Assembly (NCBI GenBank): GCA_014284505.1
Contig: JAAFYY010000001.1
Coordinates: 1,674,001-1,738,000 of the forward strand
Source: Streptacidiphilus sp. 4-A2
Lineage (GTDB): Bacteria; Actinomycetota; Actinomycetes; Streptomycetales; Streptomycetaceae
Reading direction: 5' to 3'
Length of the DNA: 64,000 bases
The notes under the pieces are model-generated. The model was not told where the DNA came from, ran no database searches, and saw only the letters and a program-made list of their open reading frames with translations. Shown in pieces: positions 8,108 to 18,625 of the stretch; the first letter of the stretch is position 1, and the number at the start of each line of letters is the position of its first letter. The translations under genes were made by a program, and so were the position numbers.

Positions 8108-8464
8108 GTGCCCGAAGACAGCGTTGGACACAGCCCCGACCGCTCCGACATCCCCGGCAGCGGCACTGACAGCGACGGCGGACCGGGTGTCTCCCGCCGC
8201 GGTCTGGTCAGGAACGCGGCGGGGGCCGGAGCCGCCGGACTCGCCGCGGGGCTGCTGCTGAGCACCACGGCCGGATCCGCGCACGCGGTCGGCGAAGAGC
8301 ACTCGCACGGCCACCGTCCCGGTGCGGCCGAGGACGGCGGCGAGCCGTTCATCGTCCATGTCCGGGACCTGGGGACCGGTGAGATGGAGATCTTCCACGG
8401 CCACCGCCTGCACCGCGTGCGGGACCGCAAGCTCGCCACGGCCCTGCGGTACGCACTGCGCTGA
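8108..8464 (+). CDS. small Tat-exported protein
   Basis: This intact 118-residue protein starts at GTG 8108, 7 nt after a perfect AGGAGG. A twin-arginine signal is clear: SRRGLVRNA, then a hydrophobic AGAAGLAAGLLLSTTAG and a cleavage-like AHA near residue 60. The mature part is about 60 residues, His-rich (EEHSHGHRP, FHGHRLHRV), and has an FIVHVRDLGTGEMEIF strand. Export in folded form suggests a metal or cofactor. I do not recognise a family. It precedes the DUF4331 gene by 121 nt. Confidence 0.75.
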   Translation: MPEDSVGHSPDRSDIPGSGTDSDGGPGVSRRGLVRNAAGAGAAGLAAGLLLSTTAGSAHAVGEEHSHGHRPGAAEDGGEPFIVHVRDLGTGEMEIFHGHRLHRVRDRKLATALRYALR

Positions 8465-8585
8465 GCGGTGCCCCCGCGCCGGGCGGACGGCGGCCTTCCC
8501 CGGCATCCGCCCGCCCGGCGTCCCCTGGCCGACACCGGTCGGCTCCAGCCCCTGCCCCGCTTCGGAACCACAGCAAGGACCCTTC

Positions 8586-9973
8586 ATGTCGTCCCACCGC
8601 GAAGCCCCCGAGATCTCCAAGGACCCGGTGGCGGACAGCACCGACGTCTACGCGTTCGTCAGCCCCGACGACTGCACCACCGTCACCCTGATCGCCAACT
8701 ACATCCCGCTGCAAGGCGCGGCGGGCGGACCCAACTTCTACGAGTTCGGCGACGACGTCCGCTACGAGATCCATGTCGACAACACCGGCGACGGCCGGCC
8801 CGACGTCAGCTACCAGTTCGACTTCACCACCCATGTCCGGGACGCGGACACCTTCCTCTACAACACCGGGCCGATCGACTCGCTCGACTCGCGCAACTGG
8901 AACCGCTTCCAGACGTACACGGTGACCCGGGTCGAGGCCGGCGGCCGCAGCACCGTGCTGGGCCGCGACCTGGCCAGCCCGCCCTGCAACATCGGCCCGC
9001 TGTCCACCCCGCACTACGACCGGCTCGCCGCCGAGGCCGTGCACAGCCTCGGCCGGCACCGCAAGGTCTTCGCCGGGCAGCGCGCCGAGGGCTTCTACGT
9101 CGACCTGGGCGCCATCTTCGACCTCGCCAACCTGCGCCCCTTCCAGCAGCTGCACGAGCAGTACGGCCTGCACCTCTTCGACAAGCCGGCGCCCGGGGTG
9201 AACACCACCAGGGAGCTGAACGTCCACAGCCTGGCCGTCCAGGTGCCGATCGCCGAGCTGACCCGGGGCGGCTGGAACGGCAGCAATGTCGACGACCCGC
9301 GCGCCACCATCGGGGTGTGGACCACCGCCAGCCGGCGCCAGCCCGGATCATCGAGCCCGGAACCGGCAAGGAGCACGAGTCCGGACCGTATGTCCAGGTC
9401 TCCCGGCTGGGCAACCCGCTGTTCAACGAGGTCCTGGTGCCGATGGCCCGCAAGGACCAGTGGAACGCGCTGCCGCCGGCCGACGACAAGCTGTTCGCCC
9501 AGTACGTCGCCCACCCGGAGCTGGCCAAGCTGCTCCCGGCCCTGTACCCGGGCGTCTTCAACAACCTGGAGAAGCTCGACCAGGCCGGGACCAGCCGCGC
9601 GGACCTGCTGGCGATCCTGCTCACCGGCATCCCCCAGGGGGTCGTCCCCGGCTTCCAGAACTACACCGGCAGCACCCAGGCCGACATGCTGCGCCTGAAC
9701 GTGGCGGTGCCCCCGGCGAAGAAGCCGAGATCCTGGGCCTGATCGGCGGCGACGGCCGGCTTCCCAACGGCCGCCGGGTCTTCGACGACGTGGTCACCGT
9801 GGAGCTGCGGGCCATCGCCGGGTACACCTACGCGCTGGTCGACACGAAGTACACCCCCGCGGGGCGGCGAGCCTGGTCACCGACGGGCTGACCCCGAAGG
9901 ACGTGAAGAACCCGTACCTGGACCAGTTCCCCTACCTCGGCGAGCCCTACGACGGCTTCTACAACCGTCCTGA
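8586..9973 (+). CDS. DUF4331 family protein (frame broken)
   Basis: The N-terminus MSSHREAPEISKDPVADSTD, the strand VTLIANYIPLQGAAGGPNFYEF and the tail FPYLGEPYDGFYNRP are typical of DUF4331, a large beta-rich family in actinobacteria and cyanobacteria of unknown role. Frames shift near 9340, 9720 and 9862. Adding one G to each local G run (for example GCCAGGCCCGG near 9340) restores a protein of about 460 residues. A final shift near 9970 probably gives the TGA at 9971. No signal peptide is visible. The Tat-exported gene just upstream may share its operon. Confidence 0.85.
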
Positions 9974-10048
9974 CCGACCCCCTGGGCGGGCGGGCGGCAC
10001 CGGCGCCGCCCGTCTGTGCACCCGCACCACCGCGACCGCTGGAGACCC

Positions 10049-10393
10049 GTGACCGACGCACACCACACGACACCCACAGGACGCAGCACACACGCACCGT
10101 GCCGCGCCGTCCCGCGAGGGCAGCGTCGTCCTGGACATCGGGGAGGACACCGGGGCGCTGATCATCCACACCGGTCCCGAGCAGGACGGGCGCGAGATCG
10201 AGGTGAGCCCGGTGGACGCCCCGGAACGCCGGACCCACGCGCGGTGCGCCCGCGCCACCTGCCCGGACGCACCATCTACAGCGTCGTGATCACCCCTGCC
10301 CGCGGGCGAGTATACCCTCTGGCGGGACCACGACACCGCGGAGTCGGTGGTCAGCGTCCCCGGCGGGGCGTCCGCGAGTACCGCTGGACATGA
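10049..10393 (+). CDS. conserved small actinobacterial protein, sometimes annotated phospholipase (frame broken)
   Basis: From GTG 10049 the pieces GSVVLDIGEDTGALIIHTG, REIEVSPVDAPERRTH and IYSVVITPLPAGEYTLWRD, read in alternating frames, give one ~115-residue beta-rich protein of a type common in Streptomyces. Shifts lie near 10108, 10240 and 10300. No catalytic residues are obvious, so the phospholipase name is not supported by what I see. Its stop overlaps the next start as ATGA at 10390-10393. Confidence 0.6.
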   Translation: MTDAHHTTPTGRSTHAPCRAVPRGQRRPGHRGGHRGADHPHRSRAGRARDRGEPGGRPGTPDPRAVRPRHLPGRTIYSVVITPARGRVYPLAGPRHRGVGGQRPRRGVREYRWT

Positions 10394-11966
10394 CCGGCCC
10401 CACGGCCCCGGCGCCGGCCGGGGAGGGCCGGACAGCCCGGACCTCAGCGGGCTGAGGTGCCTGGTGACCGGGGCGAGCGGCTACATCGGCGGCCGGCTCG
10501 TCCCGGTCCTGCTCGCGTCCGGGGCCTCGGTGCGCTGCCTGCTGCGCGACCCGGGGCGGCTGCGCGACCAGCCGTGGGCCGGTCAGGTGCAGCGGGTGCA
10601 GGGGGACGTCACCCGCCCGCCGAGCCTCGCGGGCGCGTTCGACGGGGTGGATGTCGCCTACTACCTGGTGCACGCACTGGGCACCGGCGGTTCCTTCGAG
10701 CGGACCGACGCCGAGGCGGCCCGGGCGTTCGCGGCCGCGGCCGCCGCCGCGGGCGTCCGCCGGATCGTCTACCTGGGCGGTCTGACCCCCCGTGGGTGGC
10801 CGAGTCGGAACTGTCCGCGCATCTGCGCTCGCGGGCCGAGGTCGGGCGGATCCTGCGGGACAGCGGTGTGCCCACCACCGAGCTGCGCGCGGCGGTGGTG
10901 CTGGGCTCGGGTTCGGCGTCGTTCGAGATGCTGCGCTATCTGACCGAGCGGCTGCCGGTGATGGTCACCCCAGCTGGGTCGGCACCCGGATCCAGCCGAT
11001 CGCCGTGCGCGATGTGCTGCGCTACCTGGTGGGTTCGGCGCTGATGCCGCCGGAGGTGAACCGGAGCTTCGACATCGGTGGTCCGGATGTGCTGACCTAC
11101 CGCCGGATGATGCTGCGCTACGCGGAGGTCGCCGGGCTGCCGCGGCGGCTGATCGTGCCGGTGCCGGTGCTGACCCCCTCCCTGTCCAGCCACTGGGTGG
11201 GGCTGGTGACCCCGGTGCCCAGCGGCATCGCCCGCCCGCTGGTGGAGTCGCTCCGGTACGAGGTGGTGTGCCGCGAGCACGACATCGCCGGGTACGTGCC
11301 CGATCCCGAGGGCGGGCTCATCGGCTTCGAGGAGGCGGTGGCGCTGGCCCTGGTCCGGATCCGGCAGGCGCGGGTGGAGACCGGTGGTCGTCGGCGTCGC
11401 TGCCGGGCGCGCCCAGCGACCCGCTGCCGAGCGACCCGCAGTGGGCGGGCGGCAGCCTGTTCCAGGACCTGCGGGAGATCCCGGTGGACGTCCCGCCACA
11501 GGCGCTGTGGGAGGTGATCGAGGGGATCGGCGGCGACAACGGCTGGTACTCCTTCCCGCTGGCGTGGTCGGTACGCGGCTGGCTGGACCGGCTGGTGGGC
11601 GGCGTGGGCCTGCGGCGCGGCCGACGCGACCGGGACCGGCTGCGGGTGGGTGACTCGCTGGACTTCTGGCGGGTGGAGGAGCTGGTGCCGGGCCGGCTGC
11701 TGCGGCTGCGTGCCGAGATGCGGCTGCCCGGTCTGGCCTGGCTGGAGCTGGGGGTGGAGGCAACGCCGCAGGGCACGGCGCGCTACCGGCAGCTGGCGCT
11801 GTTCCAGCCACGCGGCCTGGCCGGGCAGCTCTACTGGTGGAGCGTGGCTCCGTTCCACTCGGTGGTGTTCGGCGGCATGGCCCGCAACATCGCCGGGAAG
11901 GCCCGGCAGACGGCGGCCGCCGGGCGGGGCGACGGCCCGGAATTCCGCCCGGCCGGGCGGGACTGA
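10390..11966 (+). CDS. NAD(P)-binding epimerase-like protein with C-terminal DUF2867 (frame broken)
   Basis: The N-terminal ~300 residues form an atypical SDR/NmrA-like Rossmann domain (LVTGASGYIGGRLVPVLL, YYLVHALG, RIVYLGGL). The last ~190 residues (FQDLREIPVDVPPQALWEVIE ... RQLALFQPRGLAGQLYWW) are DUF2867, a SRPBCC-like fold. Such fusions are common in actinobacteria and act on unknown substrates. The start at ATG 10390 overlaps the previous stop. Frames shift between 10391 and 10450 and near 10790, 10972 and 11390. The repaired protein would be about 525 residues. Confidence 0.82.
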
Positions 11967-12173
11967 CGCCCCCGGGACTGAAGGACAGCCACGCGGCCGG
12001 TCGGCCCCGGGCGGCCGACCCGCGTTGCCGGGCTGTGCGGCGGAGGTTAGCGTGCGAGGAACCGGGCAGGCGCTGCGGGCGGGCAGGCTGCCCGCCCCAA
12101 CGCGGGGCCGAGGGCAGGCGGATCCGACCTGTCGCCGTCATCGGCTCCCCCATGCGCGCTTCGGAGGTGGCCG

Positions 12174-13752
12174 GTGACCAACCCCGCGAGTCCCCCGGCG
12201 GACAACGGCTCCACTACGAGCGGACCAAGGGACGACGGCGGGGACGGCGCGGGTGTTGTGCTCAGCCTGATCCCGGCCCGGCTGGACCGGCTGGGCTGGT
12301 CCGGCTTCCACACCCGGCTGGTGATCGCCCTGGGCGTGGCCTGGGTGCTGGACGGGCTGGAGATCACCATCGCCAGCAATGTCACCAGCATCCTGACCCA
12401 GAAGGACACGCTGAACCTGTCCTCGGCCTCGGTGAGCTTCTCGGTCGGGACGGTCTACCTGCTGGGCGAGGTCGCCGGGGCCCTGGTCTTCGGCTGGCTC
12501 TCGGACAAGTGGGGCCGGCGCAACCTCTTCATGATCACCCTGGGCGTCTACCTGGCCGGTGGAGCGCTCACCGCGTGCACCGCCGGGCACTCGCAGGGCT
12601 GGGTGATCTGGCTGGACGCCACCCGCTTCATCGCGGGCATGGGCATCGGCGGCGAGTACGCCGCCATCAACTCGGCCATCGACGAGCTGATCCCGGCCCG
12701 CTACCGGGGCCGGGTGGACATCGCCATCAACGGGACCTACTGGGGCGGCGCGCTGCTGGCCACCGTGTTCACCCTGGCCGTGGTGAACAACCTGCCCGCG
12801 AGCTACGCCTGGCGGGTGGCCTTCCTGCTGGGGCCGGTACTGGGCTTCGTGATCATCTTCGTCCGCAAGAACCTGCCGGAGAGCCCGCGCTGGCTGATCA
12901 TGCACGGCCGGGTGGACGAGGCCGAGCAGGCGGTGGCGGAGATCGAGCGCAGCGTGGACGCCACCGGTGGCACGCTCGCGCCGGTCGACGAGTCCAAGGC
13001 CATCGAGGTGGTGGCGGCGGGCAGCATCGGCTTTGTCACCCTGGCCCGGACCCTGTTCACCCGCTACCCCAGCCGCTCGGTGCTGGGCGCGTCCTTGATG
13101 ATCACTCAGTCGTTCCTCTACAACGCCATCTTCTTCACCTACACCCTGGTGCTCACCAAGATCTACGGAGTGCCCAGCGGCGACACCGCGTACTACTTCA
13201 TCTTCTTCGCGCTGGGGAACCTGATCGGCCCACTGGCCCTCGGTCACCTGTTCGACAGCATCGGCCGCCGGAAGATGATCTCCGGGACCTACTTCATCTC
13301 CGGCGTGCTGCTGGCCGGCAGCGCCTTCCTGTTCAAGGCGGGGCTGCTCAACGCGGTCACCCAGACGGCGTGCTGGTGCGTCATCTTCTTCTTCGCCTCG
13401 GCCGGCGCCAGCGCGGCCTATCTGACGGTCAGCGAGATCTTCCCGGTGGAGGTGCGGGCCAAGGCCATCGCGGTGTTCTTTGTCATCGCCCAGTCGTTCG
13501 GGCGTTCGGGCCCTGGCTCTACGGGCAGCTGATCGGCACCGGCCACGACCACTTCAAGCTGTTCATCGGCTATCTGATCGGAGCCGGCGTGATGATCATC
13601 GGTGCGGTGGTCGAGGTCTTCCTGGGCGTGGACGCCGAGGGCCGCTCGCTGGAGGACATCGCCGGCCCGCTCTCCTCCTCCCGGCCCGGCCATCTGGCCA
13701 ACCCCAGCGGCGCCCCCCGCCCGCCACCGCCCGCCCCGACCCGGGCCTGTGA
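12174..13752 (+). CDS. MFS transporter, metabolite:H+ symporter type (frame broken near the end)
   Basis: The protein has an MFS sugar/acid-porter layout: DGLEITIASN in helix 1, GWLSDKWGRRN motif A, GMGIGGEYAAINSAIDELIPARYRGRVD and the helix-7 region DSIGRRK. These features resemble aromatic-acid or shikimate-type symporters. Start GTG 12174 has GGAGG 6 nt upstream. One shift near 13505 (TTCGGGCG where TTCGGGGCG gives SFGAFGPWLYG) moves the end to another frame, with the stop at 13750-13752. It is convergent with the DHA2 exporter, and the two share a hairpin. Confidence 0.85.
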
Positions 13753-13759
13753 CGCACGA

Positions 13760-13791
13760 TGCCCCGCCGCCCGGTCCAGGGCAGCGGGGCA
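13760..13791. terminator. bidirectional terminator hairpin
   Basis: TGCCCCGC pairs perfectly with GCGGGGCA, and an inner GCCC/GGGC extends the stem after one mismatch around the loop GGTCCA. It separates two convergent MFS genes. Confidence 0.75.
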
Positions 13792-13828
13792 TCCGCGGGT
13801 GGGGCGCGCGTTCACCCGCCCCTCGGGG

Positions 13829-15544
13829 CTAGCCCCCGAACGCGTCGGCGGCGTTGGGCGCGGCTCGATCTCGTCCTCGATCGAGGCCGCGACGGCGCCC
13901 TCGCTCGCGGCGGCGGCCTCCGCGCGGGCCCGGGCCTGGTTGCCGGAGACCATCCGCAGCGGGACCTCCTTCAGCATGCAGGAGAACAGCACCCCCAGCA
14001 GCAGCAGGACCGCGACGATGACGAAGACCACGTCCGCGGCGGAGGAGAAGACGACGAAGAACGGGTGGCTGAGCGGCTTGGACAGCCCGTTCAGGAACGA
14101 GGTGTCGTCAAGACCGCTGCCCAGGTGCTGGTGCAGCGAGGCGACCTGTCCCGGGTTCGCCTTGGCGGCCGCGAGGAACGACGGGTCGGTGGCGGCCTTG
14201 GCGTACTCGGTCTTGATCTTGGATCCGGCCGAGGAGAACAGCACGGACAGGAAGATCGCGGTACCCAGGGTGCCGCCGATGGAGCGGAAGAACGTCGACG
14301 AGGAGGAGGCGACGCCCATGTCCTTGGCCTCGACGGCGTTCTGCATCGCCAGCACCAGGCTCTGCATGTTCAGACCGAGGCCGATACCGAAGACGGCCAT
14401 GTAGATGTCGGTCTGCCAGAGGGCGGTGTCCGCGCCGATCATGGTCATCAGGCCCATGCCGATGACCATCAGCACCGAACCGATCACCGGGAAGATCTTG
14501 TACCGGCCGGTGCGGGCGATCAGCTGCCCGGAGCCGAGGGAGGACAGCAATCAGACCGGCGACCAGTGGCAGCAGCAGCAGGCCGGACTTGGTCGGCGAG
14601 GCGCCCTTGACGATCTGGAGGTAGAGCGGGATCACCGACATGCCGCCGAACATCGCCATGCCGATGATCGTGACCTGCGCCGAGGCGACCGAGAAGGTGG
14701 GGCTGCGGAACAGCCGCAGCGGCAGCAGCGCGTCGTCGCCCATCCTCTGCTGGACCCAGACGAACAGCACCAGCCCGGCCGCGCCGGTCAGGTAGCAGGC
14801 GAACGAGGAGCCCGAGGCCCAGCCCCAGCTCTGCCCCTGCTCGGCGACCACCAGCAGCGGCACCAGCCCGACGGCGAGCAGCACCGAGCCCCACCAGTCG
14901 ATGCGGCGCTCCCGGCGGACGTGGTCCAGGTGCAGCACCTTGGCGATGACGACCAGCGCGAAGGCGGCGATCGGCACGTTGATGTAGAAGATCCAGCGCC
15001 AGCCCGCAGCGCCGAGGAAGCTGTCGGTACCGGAGAGCAGTCCGCCGAGGACCGGTCCGAGCACCGAGGCGCTGGCGAAGACCGCCATCATGTAGCCCTG
15101 GTAGCGGGCGCGCTCACGGGGCGGGATGATGTCGCCGATCACCGCCAGGGCGAGCGGCATGATGCCGCCGGCGCCTATGCCCTGGAACGCGCGGAACCCG
15201 GCCAGCTCGTACATCGACTGGGACAGGCCGCACAGCGCCGAACCGACCACGAAGATCACGATCGAGAGCATGAACAGCCGCTTGCGCCCGTACATGTCCG
15301 AGAGCTTGCCGAACAGCGGCGCGGCTATGGTCGAGGTGATCAGGAACGCGGTGGTGACCCAGGCCTGCGCGGACAGGTTGTTGAGGTCGTTGCCTATCGT
15401 CTTGATCGCGGTCGAGACGATCGTCTGGTCCAGGGCGGCCAGGAACATGCCCAGCACCAGACCGGACAGAATGGTCATGATCTGACGATGGGACAGCGTG
15501 CCGTCCGACGGTGTTTCCCCTGGTCGGGTCGCGGTGTCGCTCAT
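13829..15544 (-). CDS. MFS drug exporter, DHA2 family (frame broken)
   Basis: The product resembles 14-helix EmrB/QacA exporters: LAALDQTIVSTAIKTIG (motif D1 with acidic residue), FGKLSDMYGRKR motif A and GPVLGGLLSG motif C. A shift near 14545 splits it after LVAGLIA, and a second near 13850 yields a natural C-terminus EPAPNAADAFGG. Repaired length is about 570 residues. Its ATG overlaps the MarR stop (ATGA), so the two are translationally coupled and the exporter is the likely target of that repressor. Confidence 0.87.
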
Positions 15545-16044
15545 GCGGTGGTGCCTTCCTCCGGGTCGCCGGTGCGAGCGGAGTGTCGCTTCGCGTCGGT
15601 CATCCAATGGGTGTGGGTGGTGTCGTAGGCCGCGGTGAACCGCTCCAGCAGGTGCGCGAACTGGCCGAGTTCGTCCGGCGACCAGCCGCTCAGCACCTGT
15701 TCGAAGAAGGCTGTGCGGGCATGCTCGTGCTCGGCGATCACGGCCTGCCCGGCATCGGTGAGCACCAGCAGGCTCGCCCGGCCGTCGACCGGATCGGCCC
15801 GGCGCTCCAGCAGACCGCGGGTCACCAGCGTGGTGACCTGACGGCTGACCGTCGACAGGTCCGACTGGACACCGGCGGCCAGCGCACTGGCCCGCAGCGG
15901 ACCCTCGGCGGCCACGGTGCGCAGCAGCATCTGCATGGCCGAGTCGACATCGTCGCTCGCCGCGGCCATCAGCCGGGCCTTGGACCGCCGTACCGTCCGC
16001 AGCAGGTCGACCACCGAGTCCGTGACCGAGGCGATCCCGGCCAC
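15541..16044 (-). CDS. MarR family transcriptional regulator
   Basis: This intact 167-residue protein has the MarR winged helix: LRASALAAGVQSDLSTVSRQVTTLVTRGLLER followed by the wing DGRASLLVLTDAG. Helices on both sides would form the dimer. The start is GTG 16044. It is the first gene of a two-gene operon with a DHA2 exporter, the classic arrangement in which a drug ligand releases the repressor. A nearly perfect 30-bp palindrome 102 nt upstream is the likely operator. Confidence 0.9.
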   Translation of the reverse strand: MAGIASVTDSVVDLLRTVRRSKARLMAAASDDVDSAMQMLLRTVAAEGPLRASALAAGVQSDLSTVSRQVTTLVTRGLLERRADPVDGRASLLVLTDAGQAVIAEHEHARTAFFEQVLSGWSPDELGQFAHLLERFTAAYDTTHTHWMTDAKRHSARTGDPEEGTTA

Positions 16045-16145
16045 TCGGCCACTCGCCCCGACCGGGGACTCCGCACCCCCTGCCCCGCCACAGGTACCGC
16101 CCCTGCCTGGTCCACCATCGCCCCCTACGTACTCCTACCGGCTAC

Positions 16146-16175
16146 TTGTATACCACAAGTACTTGGGGTATACAA
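16146..16175. promoter_or_regulatory. nested 30-bp palindromic operator upstream of marR-exporter operon
   Basis: The outer arms TTGTATACC (16146-16154) and GGTATACAA (16167-16175) are perfect inverted repeats and enclose the perfect palindrome CAAGTACTTG. Only the two bases flanking that core break the symmetry. This is an AT-rich island in GC-rich DNA and includes promoter-like TATACA/TATAC boxes. It is very likely the MarR binding site. Confidence 0.75.
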
Positions 16176-16272
16176 TCAATTACCCAGGAGCCACCCCTCC
16201 CACCGCGACCGACAGGCCGGGCAGGGAGGGCGGGGAGGGCGGCACGGTCACCGGACCGCGCCGCCGCCGGTA

Positions 16273-16542
16273 CTACTTGAACCAGTAGCGCACGCCGTGG
16301 TGGTACGAGCAGGTGCCCGAGCTGTGGGCGCTGTAGCTCACGCTGGAGTCACGGCACTGCGCGGTCTCCCACTTGTTGGCGGGCCGCTGACGGTGGGTCC
16401 ACCCGCAGAGGCCGGTCGTGTGCGGGACGCAGCGGTGCGCGGTGTTCACCGACGGCAGCGGGCTGCTGGCGAAGGCCACCGTGGCGGGGGCGATGACCAG
16501 CGCGGCAGTCGCGGCGGCGACTGCGAGGGTACGACGTATCAC
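16273..16542 (-). CDS. small secreted DUF3761-like protein
   Basis: A Sec signal peptide (RRTLAVAAATAALVIAPATVAFA) precedes a ~60-residue mature part with four cysteines and the C-terminal pattern TAQCRDSSVSYSAHSSGTCSY typical of DUF3761, a small extracellular domain of unknown role. I prefer GTG 16542, which has GGAG about 8 nt upstream; TTG 16545 is also in frame. The gene stands alone and its promoter should lie in 16546-16600. Confidence 0.75.
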   Translation of the reverse strand: MIRRTLAVAAATAALVIAPATVAFASSPLPSVNTAHRCVPHTTGLCGWTHRQRPANKWETAQCRDSSVSYSAHSSGTCSYHHGVRYWFK

Positions 16543-16719
16543 CAAGGATCTCCGATGGGATTCCGGTGGGGTTCCGGGTCGATGGAAAGCCGGATCGTAA
16601 CACCGGTGCGCAGCCCCGTAGTTCGAATTCCCCGCAGCGGCCGCGACGGCCCGGCCGCGGTCGGCCGCGGTCGGCCCCGCCCGGCCCGCTCGGCCGCGCG
16701 GGGTCGGCCGCGCGTGGGG

Positions 16720-17661
16720 TCAGCCGCGCGGGAAGTCGGGCGAGCGGGAAGGGACGGCGGCGAGTTCGGCGAGAGCGACGGGGTCGATGGTGATCGCGCC
16801 CACGGCGACGTTCGCCTCCAGGTGCCCGGCGTCGGCGGTGCCCGGGATGAGCAGCACCCCGGGGGCGCGGTGCAGCAGCCAGGCGAGGCCGACCTGGGCC
16901 GGGGTGCAGCCCAGGGCCTCGGCGGTGGCGACGACGGCCGGCTCGTCCACCACCTTGGGGAAGCCCGGGAAGGCGCTGCCGAGCGGGAAGTACGGCACCC
17001 AGGCGATCTGCTCGTCCGCGCACAGCCGGAGCAGTTCCTCGTCCCCGCGCGACCAGGCTGTAGGAGTTCTGGACGCAGACGATGCCGGCCGGGAGCGCGC
17101 GGCGCAGCACGTCGAGGGTGACGCTGCTCAGCCCGATGGCACCGATCTTGCCCTCGTCCCGCAGCGCCACCATCTCCGCGAGCTGGTCGTCGAGGTCGAC
17201 CACCTGGTCGCCCTCGGCCCGGAGGCCGGGCCCCGCGTCCAGGCGGCGCAGGTTGACCACCGGGATGCAGTCGAGGCCGAGGCTGGCGAGGTTGTCCTCG
17301 ACACTGGCCCGCAGCTCCTCCGGACGCTGCGCGGGACGCATCGGGTAGGGGCCCTCGGGGTCGGGGGTGGCGCCGACCTTGCTGACCACCGTGACGCCGT
17401 CCTCGGGCGCAGTGCCTCGCGGATGACCCCGTTGACAAAGCTGTAGCCGTAGAACTCGGCCGTGTCGATGTGGTCGACGCCGAGTTCGACGGCGCGGCGC
17501 AGCAGGGCGACGGCGGCGGGGCGGTCGCCGGAGAGCCGGTCCAGCTGCATGGCGCCGAAGCCCACGCGCGAGACATCGCGGCCGGCCAGCGACCAGGCGC
17601 CCCCGGGGCGCGGGACACCGGTGGCGGTGACGGAGGAGGAGTGGATGCCTTCGGAGGTCAT
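16720..17661 (-). CDS. aldo/keto reductase (frame broken)
   Basis: Family features are DHIDTAEFYG (catalytic Tyr region), PEELRASVEDNLASLGLD, IGAIGLSSVTLDVLRRA and a C-terminal FPGFPKVV...VGLAWLLHRAPGVLLIPGT. It would reduce aldehydes or ketones with NADPH. Two shifts, near 17412 and 17055, interrupt an otherwise normal ~315-residue enzyme. ATG 17661 is preferred over 17676 because GAGG lies 9 nt upstream. It is divergent from the TetR gene, and two identical-form palindromes lie in the gap, so TetR control is likely. Confidence 0.85.
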
Positions 17662-17694
17662 GTCGGCCGTCCTCATGAGATGATGGAGGGGAAA

Positions 17695-17708
17695 CGGAGG
17701 AACCTCCG
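17695..17708. promoter_or_regulatory. TetR operator candidate 1
   Basis: CGGAGG-AA-CCTCCG is a perfect 14-bp dyad, 34 nt upstream of the aldo/keto reductase start. It is the first of two copies in the divergent region, 36 bp centre to centre from the second. Confidence 0.7.
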
Positions 17709-17730
17709 CTTCACTTCACCGTAGCACTAA

Positions 17731-17744
17731 CGGAGGCCCCTCCG
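17731..17744. promoter_or_regulatory. TetR operator candidate 2
   Basis: CGGAGG-CC-CCTCCG repeats the site at 17695 and ends 2 nt before the TTG start of the TetR gene. Binding there would block TetR transcription or translation, which fits autoregulation. Confidence 0.7.
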
Positions 17745-17746
17745 CT

Positions 17747-18466
17747 TTGTCTCGCTCCGAACCGACCCCCCCCGCGCGCGGCTCGTCGCGCTGCCCCGGC
17801 CCGGCCCCGGCCCGGCCCCGGCCCCGGCCCCGACCCCGGAACGCCCACGGCCCCCGGCCCGGGCCGCCTGCTCCTGGCCGCGCCGATGCCCGGCGCAACC
17901 GGGACAAGCTCCTCGCCGCCGCCCAGGCCGCGTTCGCGGCCGCCGAAGGGCCGGTGTCGCTGGAGGCCATCGCCCGTCGGCCGGGGTCGGCATCGGGACC
18001 CTCTACCGGCACTTCCCCACCCGCGAGGCGCTGGTCGACGCGGTCTACGCCAGCGAACTCGACGACGTCACGGCCACCGTCGGCGTGCTGCTCGACCGGT
18101 TCCCGCCCGATGTCGCGCTGCGGGCCTGGATGGATCGCTATGCGGCCTTCGTGGCGACCAAGCACGGGATGATGGACACCCTGCGCGGGCATCGCCTCCG
18201 GCCGGTTCACCCCGACCACCCGGGCGCGGATAGTGGCCGCGATCAGCGAATTCCTCGCGCGCGGAGCCGAAGCCGGCTCGCTGCGTGCGGACACCGACCC
18301 CGAGGACGTGGTGGCGATGCTGCTCGGGGTGTTTCTCTCCACCAGCCCCGGCGCCACCTCGGAGCAGACCGGCCGGCTGCTCGACCTGATCGTCGACGCC
18401 CTCCGCCCGCGTGCCCACCGGGAGGGCCAGTCGCCGCACCCCGGGCCGGAGCCGCGCCGCCGGTGA
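17747..18466 (+). CDS. TetR family transcriptional regulator (frame broken)
   Basis: After a low-complexity Pro/Arg-rich N-terminus comes RRNRDKLLAAAQAAFAAAEGPVSLEAIA and, after a shift near 17985, GVGIGTLYRHFPTREALVDAVY, the TetR helix-turn-helix. A second shift near 18195 separates the ligand-binding part ending at 18466. The only in-frame start is TTG 17747, which abuts the operator, so the true start is unsure. The GGCCCCGGCCC repeats at 17795-17835 may hide further indels. It most likely represses the divergent aldo/keto reductase and itself. Confidence 0.8.
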
Positions 18467-18535
18467 CCCCGCCCCGCAGGCGACGTACCGGCGTCCGCGC
18501 CCGCTCCTTCGCGCCTTCCCCCTCGCGGTCCGCTA

Positions 18536-18625
18536 CTTGCGGCCGGGCTGCTTGCGACCGGGCTGCTTGCGACCGGGCTGCTTGCGACCGGGCTACTTGT
18601 GGCCGGACTGCTTGTGGCCGGACTG
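18536..18625. repeat. six tandem 15-bp repeats at the alpha/beta hydrolase 3' end
   Basis: Six 15-bp units of the form CTTGCGACCGGGCTG or CTTGTGGCCGGACTG follow each other without gaps. On the minus strand they encode pentapeptides QSGHK or QPGRK. In the third unit read by the gene, CAG has become TAG, which ends the protein after two repeats. A second TAG follows the sixth unit. Confidence 0.85.

Noticed and set aside
18536..18625. Regular repeats considered as a CRISPR array
   Set aside because: The units are 15 bp with no spacers and encode an in-frame peptide tail.
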